From Parasponia andersonii (taxonomy: Eukaryota > Streptophyta > Magnoliopsida > Rosales > Cannabaceae), in NCBI GenBank assembly GCA_002914805.1, contig JXTB01000316.1, positions 56,934-120,933 of the forward strand: a stretch of DNA of 64,000 nt. The letters run 5' to 3'. Below, piece by piece: positions 49,696-60,441 of this stretch. Under the pieces are notes generated by a model, which searched no databases, was not told where the DNA came from, and was given only the letters and a program-made list of their open reading frames with translations. Position 1 is the first letter of the stretch. Each line of letters starts with the position of its first letter. The position numbers were made by a program, and so were the translations under genes.

Positions 49696-50660
49696 CTGTC
49701 AAAAACCAGAAGTAAAACATTAATATCTTATTATACGTACCTATGAAGTTGAAAATAAAATAGAGTAAGAAACGTCAGAAAAAATCCTGGTCCCTAACTA
49801 GTAATATATGAAGAACACTGGCATAAATCTAAAAAACTCATGATATAACCATCATTAACGACTACGAAATCCAGATGTGATCCTGGACTCCACATTGAAG
49901 ATTTAAAGTAACTTAAACAAGCTAAAGTTGTGGATTTCTCTAGTCGGTAAATAAATAAAGCAATAAAACAGAACAAAAGTACCAATAAACCCTAAAAACA
50001 ATAATGATAGACTTGTCAATTTCAAGAAACTGTGTTCAACATTATCTCTAACCTAGCAAGCTTAGAAGATGCCGTTGAATCTCAACACAATAAATTGCAA
50101 AAACTTCCTTAATCAACATTGCTCACATGATGGATCGAAAGCAGAGCAAAGCTCGAAATTTAAACCCTAAATCTACCTCAATGAACAAAATAAGCAAAAC
50201 CCATCAGATATATGAATCCCAACATTCAAACCCAGATAACATTAAAGCCTTAGAAGGAGAAAAAATAGCGAAAAACCCAATTTAATAACCACTGCAATGC
50301 TTGATCTTATAAATTACAACAACAGCTTAAGACATCACAATACTAAAAAACCAGCAAGTAAAGCACTGAATAATTGGGCAAAACATCATTTCAGAATCAA
50401 CTCGAGTAAAATGTGATAAAGAAACCATTAGAGAAAAAAGAAACGAAAAGAAAGGGGGGGGAAAAAAGGGGCCAGACTCTGCAATAATATGAGAAATTAA
50501 GGCCAAAAGATAACTACTTTATGGGAATGTTATGGCCACGGAGACTGAACGAGAAGTGGCCAACGCCGGCGCCGGAGCTCGGGGAGAGAGAGATTGAGCG
50601 AGGGAGCGAAGAAGAACAGTAAGAGCAAAAGAAAGGGAGAGTCCGAAAGCTTCCAGTGTA
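49696..50660 (-). promoter_or_regulatory. 5' UTR intron and leader/promoter of the G3BP-like gene
   Basis: An acceptor at 49696-49697 shows that an upstream non-coding exon exists. A candidate is the GC-rich, CT-rich block at 50520-50640 (minus strand CTCTCTCCCCGAGCTCCGGC), with a possible donor near 50517, which would make an intron of about 820 bp. The transcription start is not fixed. Confidence 0.5.
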
Positions 50661-52375
50661 CTATGATGTATCTCCACACTTGGTGGTATACTGACTGGTC
50701 AGGTTCCTTTCCACACAGTCTGCCTTTTTTTATTAATATTTAAAAAAAAAAACGTTTTTATGTTTTTTTTTTTTTTTTTTTTCATTTTGGAAATTAATTT
50801 TACGGGGTTTTACTTTTAAGAAGATGAAGATCATTAGGTGTTTGTATCAAAGAAAAAAAAATCATTACGTGTTATTATTATTTTTAGTGTAGTGCTAGAA
50901 TGCTACCTAGTTTAACACTTTTTAATATTACACGAGCCTAATGAGTTATTAAAATTTAATTTTATCACTTTTTAATATCACATGAATTGGTTAATGAGTT
51001 ATTATAATTTATTCGATGAATTGAAACTTACCTAAATGGGTTGGAAGCCGTATGATGATAAATCATATATTATAATATTAAAAAAATAAAATATGAAATA
51101 GGATGTCTAATATTATTCTTATTTTTATTATTATCAGTGATTAAGATAATCATTTACTTTTAATTTTAATACTATCGGTTGAATAATAAATTCGAGTAAA
51201 GATAACTGATATTAAAATTATTATAAATTTTGACTATCTTTTAGAGTTGGTGATGAAAAATTTGATAAAATATAAATCATTTATAAGACTAGTCCTTATT
51301 GCTATGTGATTCAAATAAAGGTATTTAAATACTATGTTTCCCAATAAATTTTAAAGTACACTCTTGTACAATAAATCTCAAACTGTTTTTGTCACCATTA
51401 TCACCTACAACACTTCTTCACCATCACCACTAATCTCGATATTGGTTGCGCCTTAATTTGATTGGAATCCAAAATTTTTAACTACGATCAAACTTATTTG
51501 GCCTCCAATCTTGGCTATTTTGACTGGTAGCTCGACCTCAATCGGAATATTTTAACTTTAGTCAAATATGGTCAGCTGCCTTCCTAACTCTACTTCATTT
51601 ACTTTTGCCTACTTTATTTATGGTCAAAAATTTTCAACAAAGGTCGAATTTAGGGTGGTTTTGAAATTCCAAAATTTTCATTAAATAAAGTCTAATTTTG
51701 TAAATAATTTATAGTTTGTCATTCAAAATTTAATGACTTAAATTGATCATGTCCCTTTTGTAAATTGATATGCAAATATGAAAGAAGTATTTGAATTGGG
51801 TTGTTTTTTCAAAATTTCAGGCTCAAAGTACTAAAAATTCAAAAATCCCATATGGACCAAGATTTTAAAAAAATTCCAGATCGATTTAGAAAATATCACA
51901 TTTTAAAAAGTTATAAGAAAAATAATACTTTTAATAGAGGTTTAGAAAATACCACTTTTAAATTCAAAATTGGTACTTTTTAGGTCACGAGTTGATTATT
52001 TAGGATAACCAATCTACTTGGTTTGTTGTATCTTGTCAATTAATAAAAAATTAATATTTTTCTAAATATTTTTAAAAGTAATATTTTTCTAATTAAAATC
52101 CGAAATTTTTCAAATAATTTCAAAATTTGAGATTTTTCATTTTTTTTAAAAGTATCATAAAAAAAAAAAACCAAATTTCCTCATTTGGATTTGGTATTTT
52201 AAGTTTTAACTTTTTTCTTGATATTGTATTTAAATTTTTTTAAATAACTTGGGTAATCGAAATAATGCGGACCATGCTAGGAATTTTGATATGGGCCATT
52301 CCTTCAAAAACCAAAAAGATATGGGCCTATCTTTGGCTGAGAAATTACGCTTAGTACTCGAGTTCAAAATGTATT
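50661..52375. other. AT-rich intergenic DNA
   Basis: No gene is recognised. Poly-T (about 50763-50782) and a 60-bp phrase containing TAATTTAACACTTTTTAATAT-like sequence repeated twice (about 50906-50995) are the only structures noted. Confidence 0.4.
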
Positions 52376-52768
52376 TTCATAAATACCCGTTTTCAATTTT
52401 TCTTTCAAAAATACTTATTTTTATAGTCACATTTTAATATAAAATATGAGCAGTTCACATTTATAATGTGAATTTTCTCATGAGGTGCATGTTTCATGTG
52501 TAGAATATAAACGATATACATTTACAATGTAAATATTTATCATAGTTTATATTTTTCATTATAAATTTGATCTATGTATACATTTTAAAATATATGTCTA
52601 TTTTTAGTGTAATTTTTATTTATAAAATATAGACCACAGTATACATTTCATTTGTAAAATAGTGGTAGTCTATATTTTTCTAAAAATCAGTGTAAAGTGG
52701 ATATTACAAAATAAAAATAAAAAACAAGTATTTATAGAAATATGGTTTTGAAAACGGGTATTTATGAA
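52376..52768. mobile_element. Small inverted-repeat element (MITE-like, about 393 bp)
   Basis: Perfect 19-bp inverted ends: TTCATAAATACCCGTTTTC at 52376-52394 and its exact reverse complement GAAAACGGGTATTTATGAA at 52750-52768. The interior is AT-rich with ATATACATTTACAATGTAAA-type short palindromes. The inverted similarity may extend slightly further out. A related degenerate sequence occurs at 11137-11420. The superfamily is not assigned because no clear target duplication was found. Confidence 0.7.
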
Positions 52769-53189
52769 CTTTTTTCCAGTGAATAGTATACAAGACTAAC
52801 AAAAGTATCGATGGGTTAAGTAGACTAGTGTCATTATGTCAGGCTAATTTATTAAGGGGTCTAAAAGATATTTACCATCAAAAACAAATATTACAAATAT
52901 ATCGTAAAGCAAAGAAATACAGTTTTTATACGGAAAAAAGACAAAAAAATTAGAAAAATATGGTAGTCAAAACGTGATGGTACATTTTATAATTTTGGCC
53001 TACTTTGTAAATCACTTGTTATATAAGTTACTTGTTATATAAATTAAAGTGTAAGAGTGAACGTAAGAAATCTGTGGACATGGTCTTCCTTTCCTCTTTC
53101 CTTACCAGGTTCAATCCCCACTAGCCCCCTCATTTTCCTTTTTGTTTTATTTTTTTCTTTTCTTATTATTTTTTTTTCCTTCTTTCGTC

Positions 53190-53600
53190 TTATTGGGATA
53201 ATTGGGATAATGAGCTAAAAAAATAAAAAATGTTAGTTACCAGTTATCAATTTTTTTGAAATTATATACTAGTTATTTGTTCCTCTGGCATTTTTTTTCT
53301 TTTTTTTTTTTCATTTTTCCTTATTTTTCTTTTTTTCCTTCTTATTGTTTTCTTTTTTGTTTTCTTCTCACGTGGATAATCAGCTACAATTTTTTTTTAA
53401 AAGAAAACGGTTACCACTTATCAGTTTTTTTTTGGGATTGGTTACTAGTTATTAGTTCATCTAGTATTTTTTTTTTTTCATTTTTCCTTCTTTTACCTTT
53501 TTTTTTCATTCTTTTATTTATCATTTTTTTCCCTCTTAGGGATCATGAACTACAAATCTGATTACCAGTTACTACTAGTCTGTGGCCGGTAATCAATCCG
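53190..53600 (+). repeat. Pyrimidine-rich tandem array, three ~155-180 bp units
   Basis: Each unit has a T/C tract, then GATAAT(G/C)AGCTA or GATCATGAACTA (at about 53206, 53386, 53541), then GTTACCA(G/C)TTATCA or GATTACCAGTTACT, then TTACTAGTTATT(A/T)GTTC(C/A)TCT. Further degenerate TTACTAGTT / AATTGGTTACT phrases continue to about 54060. Confidence 0.6.
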
Positions 53601-54763
53601 GATACAAGTTTTCATATCAGTGTTATTTTACTTTCACAATTTTTTTTTGCTAATTTATTTTTTATAGAGCATTCTTTTTTTTTTTTTTTTTTTAAATTAG
53701 ATTACCAATTTTCGGTTACTAGTTTCTATTTTTTTTTTGTTATTAGTTCTAGTTTATAATTTTCAATAGAAATTCATTTTTGGTTACTAGTTCCTATTTA
53801 TTTTGTTCTGCTGCGCCATTTATCGATCTAGCTTTAATTTAAGGACTGGTAGTTAATTTATAAATTGGTTACTTATTATTAGTTACCAATTATAATAATT
53901 GATTACTAGTAATCAATCTACGTTATATACTTTACCATCAACCAATTCGGTTATTGGTTATAAATTACAAATTTGATTATGAGATACTAATTACAAGAAT
54001 AATTATTAGTTGTCAATAACAATATTGGTTACTAACTTTTAGTTATTATTAGCTAGTCAAGTTGGAAACTATAAATTAGTAATTAATCCTTCAGACTAGT
54101 ATTACTGGTAATTAGTGAAAAATAAAAGCAAAAGAAAAAATAGTTAGAAAGGAAAAAAAAGAAAAGAAAATAGAAAAAGTAAAATAAATGAGAAAAAAAA
54201 TAAAAAGGAAAAAAAAACTAGAAAATGAAATAAAAATTGAAAGGAAAGATAGACTTGAAGGGATTCAAACCGCCCACAGGAAAAACATTGAAAGTAATCC
54301 AGACCATCAAGCCATCTAGGGTTCAAGTGTTGCCTTCCTCCTTTTTATTTTATAACTTGTGCACCTTTTGAACTTTTCTTTTCAAAAATACCAACAGCAC
54401 GCGGTATGATATCCTAGTTTTTTTAGTTGATCATGCATGTACAATTCTTTTATCTTTTACCGTGTACTGCCTAATTTACGCTTTATTAAATTTAACAACA
54501 CTTTTAAACAATTTGTTACTTACCAATTTTTTAACACACTAAGTTAACTCTCACGCTATTTCCCCAGGAACGAAGAGCTTCAAAGTCCATCTTCGTGCCA
54601 CCAATTCAAAGATTGAGAGGAACACAAACCACGAAATCTACGAACGCTGGATAAGAAGAAGAAAACGTTGTCGGAGATGTAAAGTTCAAGAACATTATTA
54701 TCGTGGACTGGAATTCTTTGGGTAGATATACATAACATTAATTTTTATATATATATATATATA

Positions 54764-54983
54764 GGTTGCCAATATATTTTTTTTCTTTACCTATGGTTAG
54801 GTATTTTTTTTTTAGCCGTTAGATCACCATGGTGATCTAATGGCTATAATGAAGTACATGAAAAGACGTGCATCATTAATGTTCTTTCTCTCTCTTATTT
54901 TTTACAATAAAAAAATGTGCATACTAAATTTTCATTGGCCAAATTGATACCTAAAAAAAAAAATACCTACTGGATTGGTGCCC
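54764..54983. mobile_element. Mutator-type MITE, copy 3 (about 220 bp)
   Basis: Ends GGTTGCCAAT on the left and AATACCTACTGGATTGGTGC then CC on the right, with an internal palindrome GATCACCATGGTGATC (54825-54840). It shares ATGAAAAGACGTGCATCATT and ATTTTCATTGGCCAAATTGA with the other copies. Flanks are (AT)n on both sides. Confidence 0.75.
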
Positions 54984-55021
54984 ATATATATATATATCTA
55001 TATATATATATATATATATAT
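54984..55021. repeat. (AT)n microsatellite
   Basis: AT dinucleotide run with one short interruption, directly abutting the MITE. Confidence 0.9.
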
Positions 55022-55105
55022 TCCAAAAAAGAGTACCAGCATTACTACTTTCTTACTATATTTTATTCTTATTCATTTCTTGTTGTTTAATGTGTTGAAT
55101 CACTT

Positions 55106-55660
55106 AGGATTAGGATTGTTTACGGTCCGGTTTGAACCCCCTATAAGCTAGTCAAACCGTAGGTGTGACTTTATTGGATTATCAAACGGCACAATTTATC
55201 ATAGTTGATTTAAATTGCTCAAATCACGCTTATACTTTGCGGTACAATTTGAGCAGGTTTTATAGTTTGAGTTTTAGACATTTATAACGACGGGTTTAGA
55301 TTTTGACAGCTTTTATTATTTAAGTTTTATTTTATTTTTTAAAAAAACTAATTTTTTAAACAAAGAAAAAAAAATATATCACATCTTTTATAACTTAATT
55401 GAAAGTCCAAAAATCAAACCAAAAATAATTATTTATTATTATATAAAATATTAATCATAAAATATTATGACAAAAATATACATATTATAAATATTTCAGC
55501 CAATTTAGTTTGAAACCGACCGCATCCTAAAAACTGCGAATTGCAATGCACTGGTCGGTTTGATATTTTTCTAAGCCATAATCAGCGGTATATGAAAAAA
55601 AATCATCAGTTTCAGTGCGATGGATTTTCACGGTGCACCAATTTTTTTGAACACCCCTAG
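55106..55660. mobile_element. hAT-like non-autonomous element (about 555 bp)
   Basis: Flanked by AATCACTT (55098-55105) and AATCACTC (55661-55668), an 8-bp duplication matching at seven positions, the length typical of hAT elements. The right end, reverse-complemented, is CTAGGGGTGTTCAAAAAAAT and the left end contains TAGGATTGTTTACGGTCC, giving a weak inverted end (AGG..TGTT.A). The interior has the GGTCCGGTTTGAACC and TTTGAGCAGG phrases seen in common plant hAT-type repeats. No transposase is seen. Confidence 0.65.
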
Positions 55661-55668
55661 AATCACTC

Positions 55669-57776
55669 ATATATCTCATATTTTAATAGTATAGAAAATT
55701 ATTGTTAGGCTATACATCACAAGTAGTACATATGAGAATTAATAGCTTTAGCACTCATTTTTCAAAATGACTTGGCGGTACTTATAGGAAAAAAAAAATT
55801 AAAAGGTTGGTTCCATTCATCTATCCTTCCTCATAACGGGTGTCACACCTAATTAATTCAAATGGGAAGGACCCTTTTGAGAATGGCCAATTTTTCAATG
55901 TTAAGTAATTTTGTTTTTTCCTTAAAAATAGTAAAAGTCAACAAAAACCAACAATTTTTCCCACCTCAAACAATAGCCATTCTGTTTCTCTCTTTTTTAT
56001 TTTGTATTCAAGTGTTATTTAAATTGTAAAATTATTTTTTTTTTGTCTCCTCAACACTAATATCGTTAGAAGACCGTCGATAAATAGGAGTCAAATGGTA
56101 TTTCTTCTATACTAGTTTTTTTTTTTCATTGCACATTTTCAAATAGCTTTTTTTTGTTGATTAAATAAATGAAATAATTGAAGAGATGTATTTAAAAAAA
56201 AAGTGAAAAAGAGGTACAAATTGTTTTATTGGATATTTCCAAATAGCTAATTTTTTATTATTAAAGAAATGAAATAAATGCAAAAGATGTAGAAAATCTT
56301 TTTACACGTTTAAATATATATAAAGAACAAAAAATTGCACCATTTTTGCATTTATTAATTTGTGTTAATTAAACTAAAAATGCATAATTTTATATCTAAA
56401 AAACTCTTTAGATATGAAGTGACTATTTGGTCCATGCCCAATGCCCACTGACAATAATATAACAATAACAATGTATGTATCGAGTGACAAAAAAATAACA
56501 AACTTACCTGTTAGAAGCACTTGACTACAAAGTCAAAGTGAGGGCACAGTTCATATTAAGGGTAAAAATCATGGGCACAACGACTAATTATTTTTTTTCT
56601 TTAAACTTTTAGTTTATTTCCAAATATATATTTTATTATATATAGAGGGTGAATCAGATATTTAGTAAATGAGTTATTGTATAAAAAAAATATTTAAAAA
56701 AAAAAATCAAGTATACAAAACAAAACACCTACTCTCTCAAATTTACAAGTATGTTATTATTATTATTTTTTTATTTTGGCAGCGAAAGAGAGTTTAAAAA
56801 AGAAAAGAAGAAATAAAGGTTTTCAATAGCTCGTCTTAAAATTTTATTTTGTTTTATTAATGGTCTCGAACATATTGAAAATTTAGGTGGAAGTTTGTGG
56901 TTGAGTATACCATTATGATGCATATTGGAGAACTAATTCTTCTTTCGTATATGACGGAGGTTAACTTAATTTTACCACGAGGACAATCAATATTTAATCA
57001 ATCAATGGCTTAAGAAGAACCGAAAAATTAAAGAACTTTGAAAGTTAACCACAACGTGTTTAGGGTAGGACTAAGTGACAATGTGGAAAAATAAAAGACG
57101 CGTTTGGTAACATGACTGGTACTGTACTTATCTACAATGAAAAGGATAATTTATGACGCCTAGTCGTTCTTGCACCAAGTCTGGCAACATCCATCCGTGG
57201 AACATAACAAATAGTAAATCATTAGAAAATATTTGTCAATTAATATAATATGATAAACAATGTAACAATCTTGCCAAACCTCTCTATTCTAGGGCATGCT
57301 TATCCGTAATAGAGAAAAAATAAATAAAAAAGAAAAAAAATTTATACGTTCATAACTTTTTCCGTTCATTATTTCCTCATTATAATTTATTTCTCGTATA
57401 TTCTCCCCTCGTAGCATTCTTCGCTCGTTATTTCTTAATTATAATTTATAATTTATTTCTCGTATATTTCCTTTTCCTGCATTCCTTTTACGTAAAAGTT
57501 AATACGGCCCTTATTTGTAAATATCGCATATCTTCATTCTTCGATTTTTTTTTGTTTTTTTTTTTTAAGTGCGAGGGTAAGATACTCTTATATTTGTTAT
57601 ACATATACAGAAACAATTGTTAATAATTCAAAGATCACTAATTTATGTAAGCGAAACTTAATTATTTCGGATCAGGGGAAAAAGAAAAAAAAAAACCAAC
57701 GACGAAATTCTTAAAATGTGCTTTATAGTTTGGCCACTAGGAGAAAGAAAGCTGACCAAAAAAAGAAAAAAAAAAC
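55669..57776. other. AT-rich intergenic DNA and 3' flank of the BAHD gene
   Basis: No gene is recognised. There is a short duplicated phrase TATAATTTATTTCTCGTATAT (about 57381 and 57443) and several poly-T runs. Confidence 0.4.
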
Positions 57777-59240
57777 CTAAAACTTTCTGAGGCCGGCGAG
57801 AAACAGAGAAGCAAAAAGATCCATTTGATGCTTCTTCAAAGCCAAACCAACCTCAAGGCTGCCGTTTCCATCTCTAGACTCCGCCATGGAAATGGCTCCG
57901 GTCTTCTCAGCAGACACGATATCCACCTTCTTTGGCCGATCCCATCCAAAATCTATGCTGTAAACGCCGAACCTGGGGGACCCAGCTACACCAACGGCAT
58001 AAGCTTTTTCAGACACTATTGAAAGCAATTTCGAAAGCATCTCTTCTGCTTCTCTATTGGCATCGATGTCTTTCTCCAACTCTTTGACCAAGCAGCTGAT
58101 CTTCTCCACAAGAGCGGTCAGCCCTTCTTCTTCTTCTTCTCCTCTTTCTCCTTCCAAATGAGATAACTTCTCCCTCAGTTCCTCGTCAATCATCTTTCCT
58201 CCAACGCAGTTGCCGAAGTAATTTCCAGGCACCGGAGGTTCCAAGCGGCTCCTGTAATCAGCAGTGAACGCCGTGTACACCTTTCTTTTAGTTTCGTCGC
58301 CTTCCGTGGCTTTAAGAATACAGTCCAACACGTAAGCGAATGTGAGAACAAAGGAAGATAAATGGAGCTTTGTTTTCGGAGATGATGATGATTTGTCCCA
58401 ACTGGACGATACCCTTTGCCGCATTTTGTCTATATCAGAGCGGCTTAGTTCAAAAGTGGCTCGAAACAAGTCGGAGGGTACGTCTAGAATTGGCGAAAAC
58501 TCAAACAGTTTCGGGTTGTTTCTGATAGTAGACGACGTCGTCGTTTCACTGTTCCCCAACCATTTATTCAAGCACCGCATGTCGACCCCAGATGGGTCTT
58601 TGATGATTGATCGGTCGTAGAAAGGTATTAACTCCGGCAACAGTGGCGGATTCTCTTTGCATAAGTAAGCCCACGACTTCATGAACATGGTCGTGGATTT
58701 CCCATCGAGAACAGCGTGATGGGTTGTGACGCCAATACAAAACCCGCTATTGGGGAAAACAGTAATTTGCAAAGCTACTACCGAAGCCCCTGTTTCGGAA
58801 ACTCGTAACAGGGGAACAAGAGGACCAGACATCGCGGCTTGGCGAGCATGGTTCCCTGCGAGGAGGTCGAAATCAGCGTCGGACTCGGCTATAGCGACCG
58901 AAACGGCGTCGCCCGGGGTGTAAAGAATGACGGGTTTGGGAGAATCTCGAGGCCAAGTTAGAGTTCCGGCTAGAGGGAGAAAGTACCGGAGGGTGAGAGA
59001 GAGGGAGTGTTTGAGCTTTGGAAGAACAGCGTTGAAGGAGGAGTCTTTTGTTTCTGGGAGCGAATAGAAGAAGAGACGCTCGACTGGAGGAAATTTGAAC
59101 CAGAAGGTGTCGAAAAAGGTTAGGGGGAGAGAGAACTCCGTAGCGGAATCGGGTGAGTCGGTATACGGAGCGACGTGGGAGAGCTCAAGTATTTTAGCCG
59201 AGTTGGGCGTCGCCATGATAGGAGTTGTGGGGTGGTTCAT
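57777..59240 (-). CDS. BAHD acyltransferase, malonyl/anthocyanin-acyltransferase clade
   Basis: Single-exon gene of 487 residues for a cytosolic BAHD enzyme that transfers an acyl group from a CoA thioester (malonyl- or hydroxycinnamoyl-CoA) to a sugar hydroxyl of a phenolic or flavonoid glucoside. The active-site HxxxD is present as HHAVLD (His175, Asp179). The clade motif YFGNC is at 341-345, which places it with anthocyanin/flavonoid glucoside acyltransferases and phenolic glucoside malonyltransferases. The structural DFGWG motif appears as DFGWD (430-434), a Gly-to-Asp change. An acidic Glu-rich stretch (GERGEEEEEG, ~364-373) is inserted after the YFGNC region. A second ATG eight codons in (ATGGCGACG) has a better start context than the first, so the enzyme may begin there. 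The donor and acceptor cannot be told from sequence. No intron, as is common in this clade. Confidence 0.9.
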   Translation of the reverse strand: MNHPTTPIMATPNSAKILELSHVAPYTDSPDSATEFSLPLTFFDTFWFKFPPVERLFFYSLPETKDSSFNAVLPKLKHSLSLTLRYFLPLAGTLTWPRDSPKPVILYTPGDAVSVAIAESDADFDLLAGNHARQAAMSGPLVPLLRVSETGASVVALQITVFPNSGFCIGVTTHHAVLDGKSTTMFMKSWAYLCKENPPLLPELIPFYDRSIIKDPSGVDMRCLNKWLGNSETTTSSTIRNNPKLFEFSPILDVPSDLFRATFELSRSDIDKMRQRVSSSWDKSSSSPKTKLHLSSFVLTFAYVLDCILKATEGDETKRKVYTAFTADYRSRLEPPVPGNYFGNCVGGKMIDEELREKLSHLEGERGEEEEEGLTALVEKISCLVKELEKDIDANREAEEMLSKLLSIVSEKAYAVGVAGSPRFGVYSIDFGWDRPKKVDIVSAEKTGAISMAESRDGNGSLEVGLALKKHQMDLFASLFLAGLRKF

Positions 59241-60403
59241 TGTCTCGTAAGGAGTTTATATTTCAAAGAAGCGAGACGCATCTTCCAATTGACTAACCTT
59301 TGTTGAATTTTATGTTAATGTGAATCTGCTTTGGTTGGTAGCCTGATCTGGAAGCTTAGACTGATATTTGACAAACAACGACAAAGTTCTCAATTTTTAT
59401 TTTATTTTTTTCCGTAATGCTTGGGTCACCATATACGCATGATTACTTGATGTTTTTTTGTTTTTTCCTTGGAGTACGAAGAAAATAAGAACACGGTAAA
59501 GAGAAAAAGGCACTTTTCAACTATAACTACTCCAAACTAAAGATAACGAGGACCCAACCCGAAAATGTGTTTTGGAGTGAAGATTTCATCAAATTATAAA
59601 TTAACATGTGGCAAAGTTTATATTTGGGATTATGCGATAAGAATTGATAAGGAAATAAATTAGAATAGGACGTAGTCTTTTGTAATAAATTTTCTTGTTT
59701 ACTGAATAAAAATCCCTGTTAAACACTGTTAGATCTCTGAACCCGCTCTCTTACTTTATCTGATCAATCCAGGACTCTGTCCTCAATATTCTGTCACAAC
59801 TTCATTCTCATCTGCCTCTATACTAAATCTCTATGGTACTCACCACAGTAGTCTTCGCGAGTTTACTCTTGAAAGCCAGAATATCTGCCTACTTTACCCA
59901 CTGAAAGAGACAAACGTAGCGGTGGTGGCGGCAATTGGAGATTATGACTTCTTTTTTTTTATTTATTTTATTTATTTTATAATACAAGTAATACAAAGAT
60001 TGAAATCTAGGAAGGGAAAAAAGATAAACTTTTGCCAGTTTAGTTTACCAATTTCAATAATTCCAAATCTTTTATTCAAACGGTTTATTTGAATGATTAT
60101 TTGATTCACTAATTTAGTTTATTATAAGTTTTTTCTTCTTATAACTAGAAAGATGCCCCTCTTTATTTTAAATATGTCCATTCAAATGCATCATAATTAC
60201 AACAAATTACATTTTTTTTTTACTTCAAATATCTCTCTTCCAGGAAAATAGTTATGTGTCAAATGTCTCATAGGTAGGAGAGACAATGTAAGAGGGCATT
60301 GGAGGACAGCCGTTCTTGCTCCTAAATCTCTCTTTATCACATTTCCTCTCTCATTCTCGTTCCAGTGCAACTCATCATTATTCTATTTTTTTTTTCCATT
60401 TTG

Positions 60404-60441
<38 letters not shown>

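Noticed and set aside
53256-53561. 101-residue Phe-rich plus-strand frame
   Set aside because: A direct translation of T/C tracts in the tandem array.
54144-54326. 60-residue minus-strand frame ending in Phe/Leu runs
   Set aside because: A translation of an A/G-rich tract; no conserved domain.
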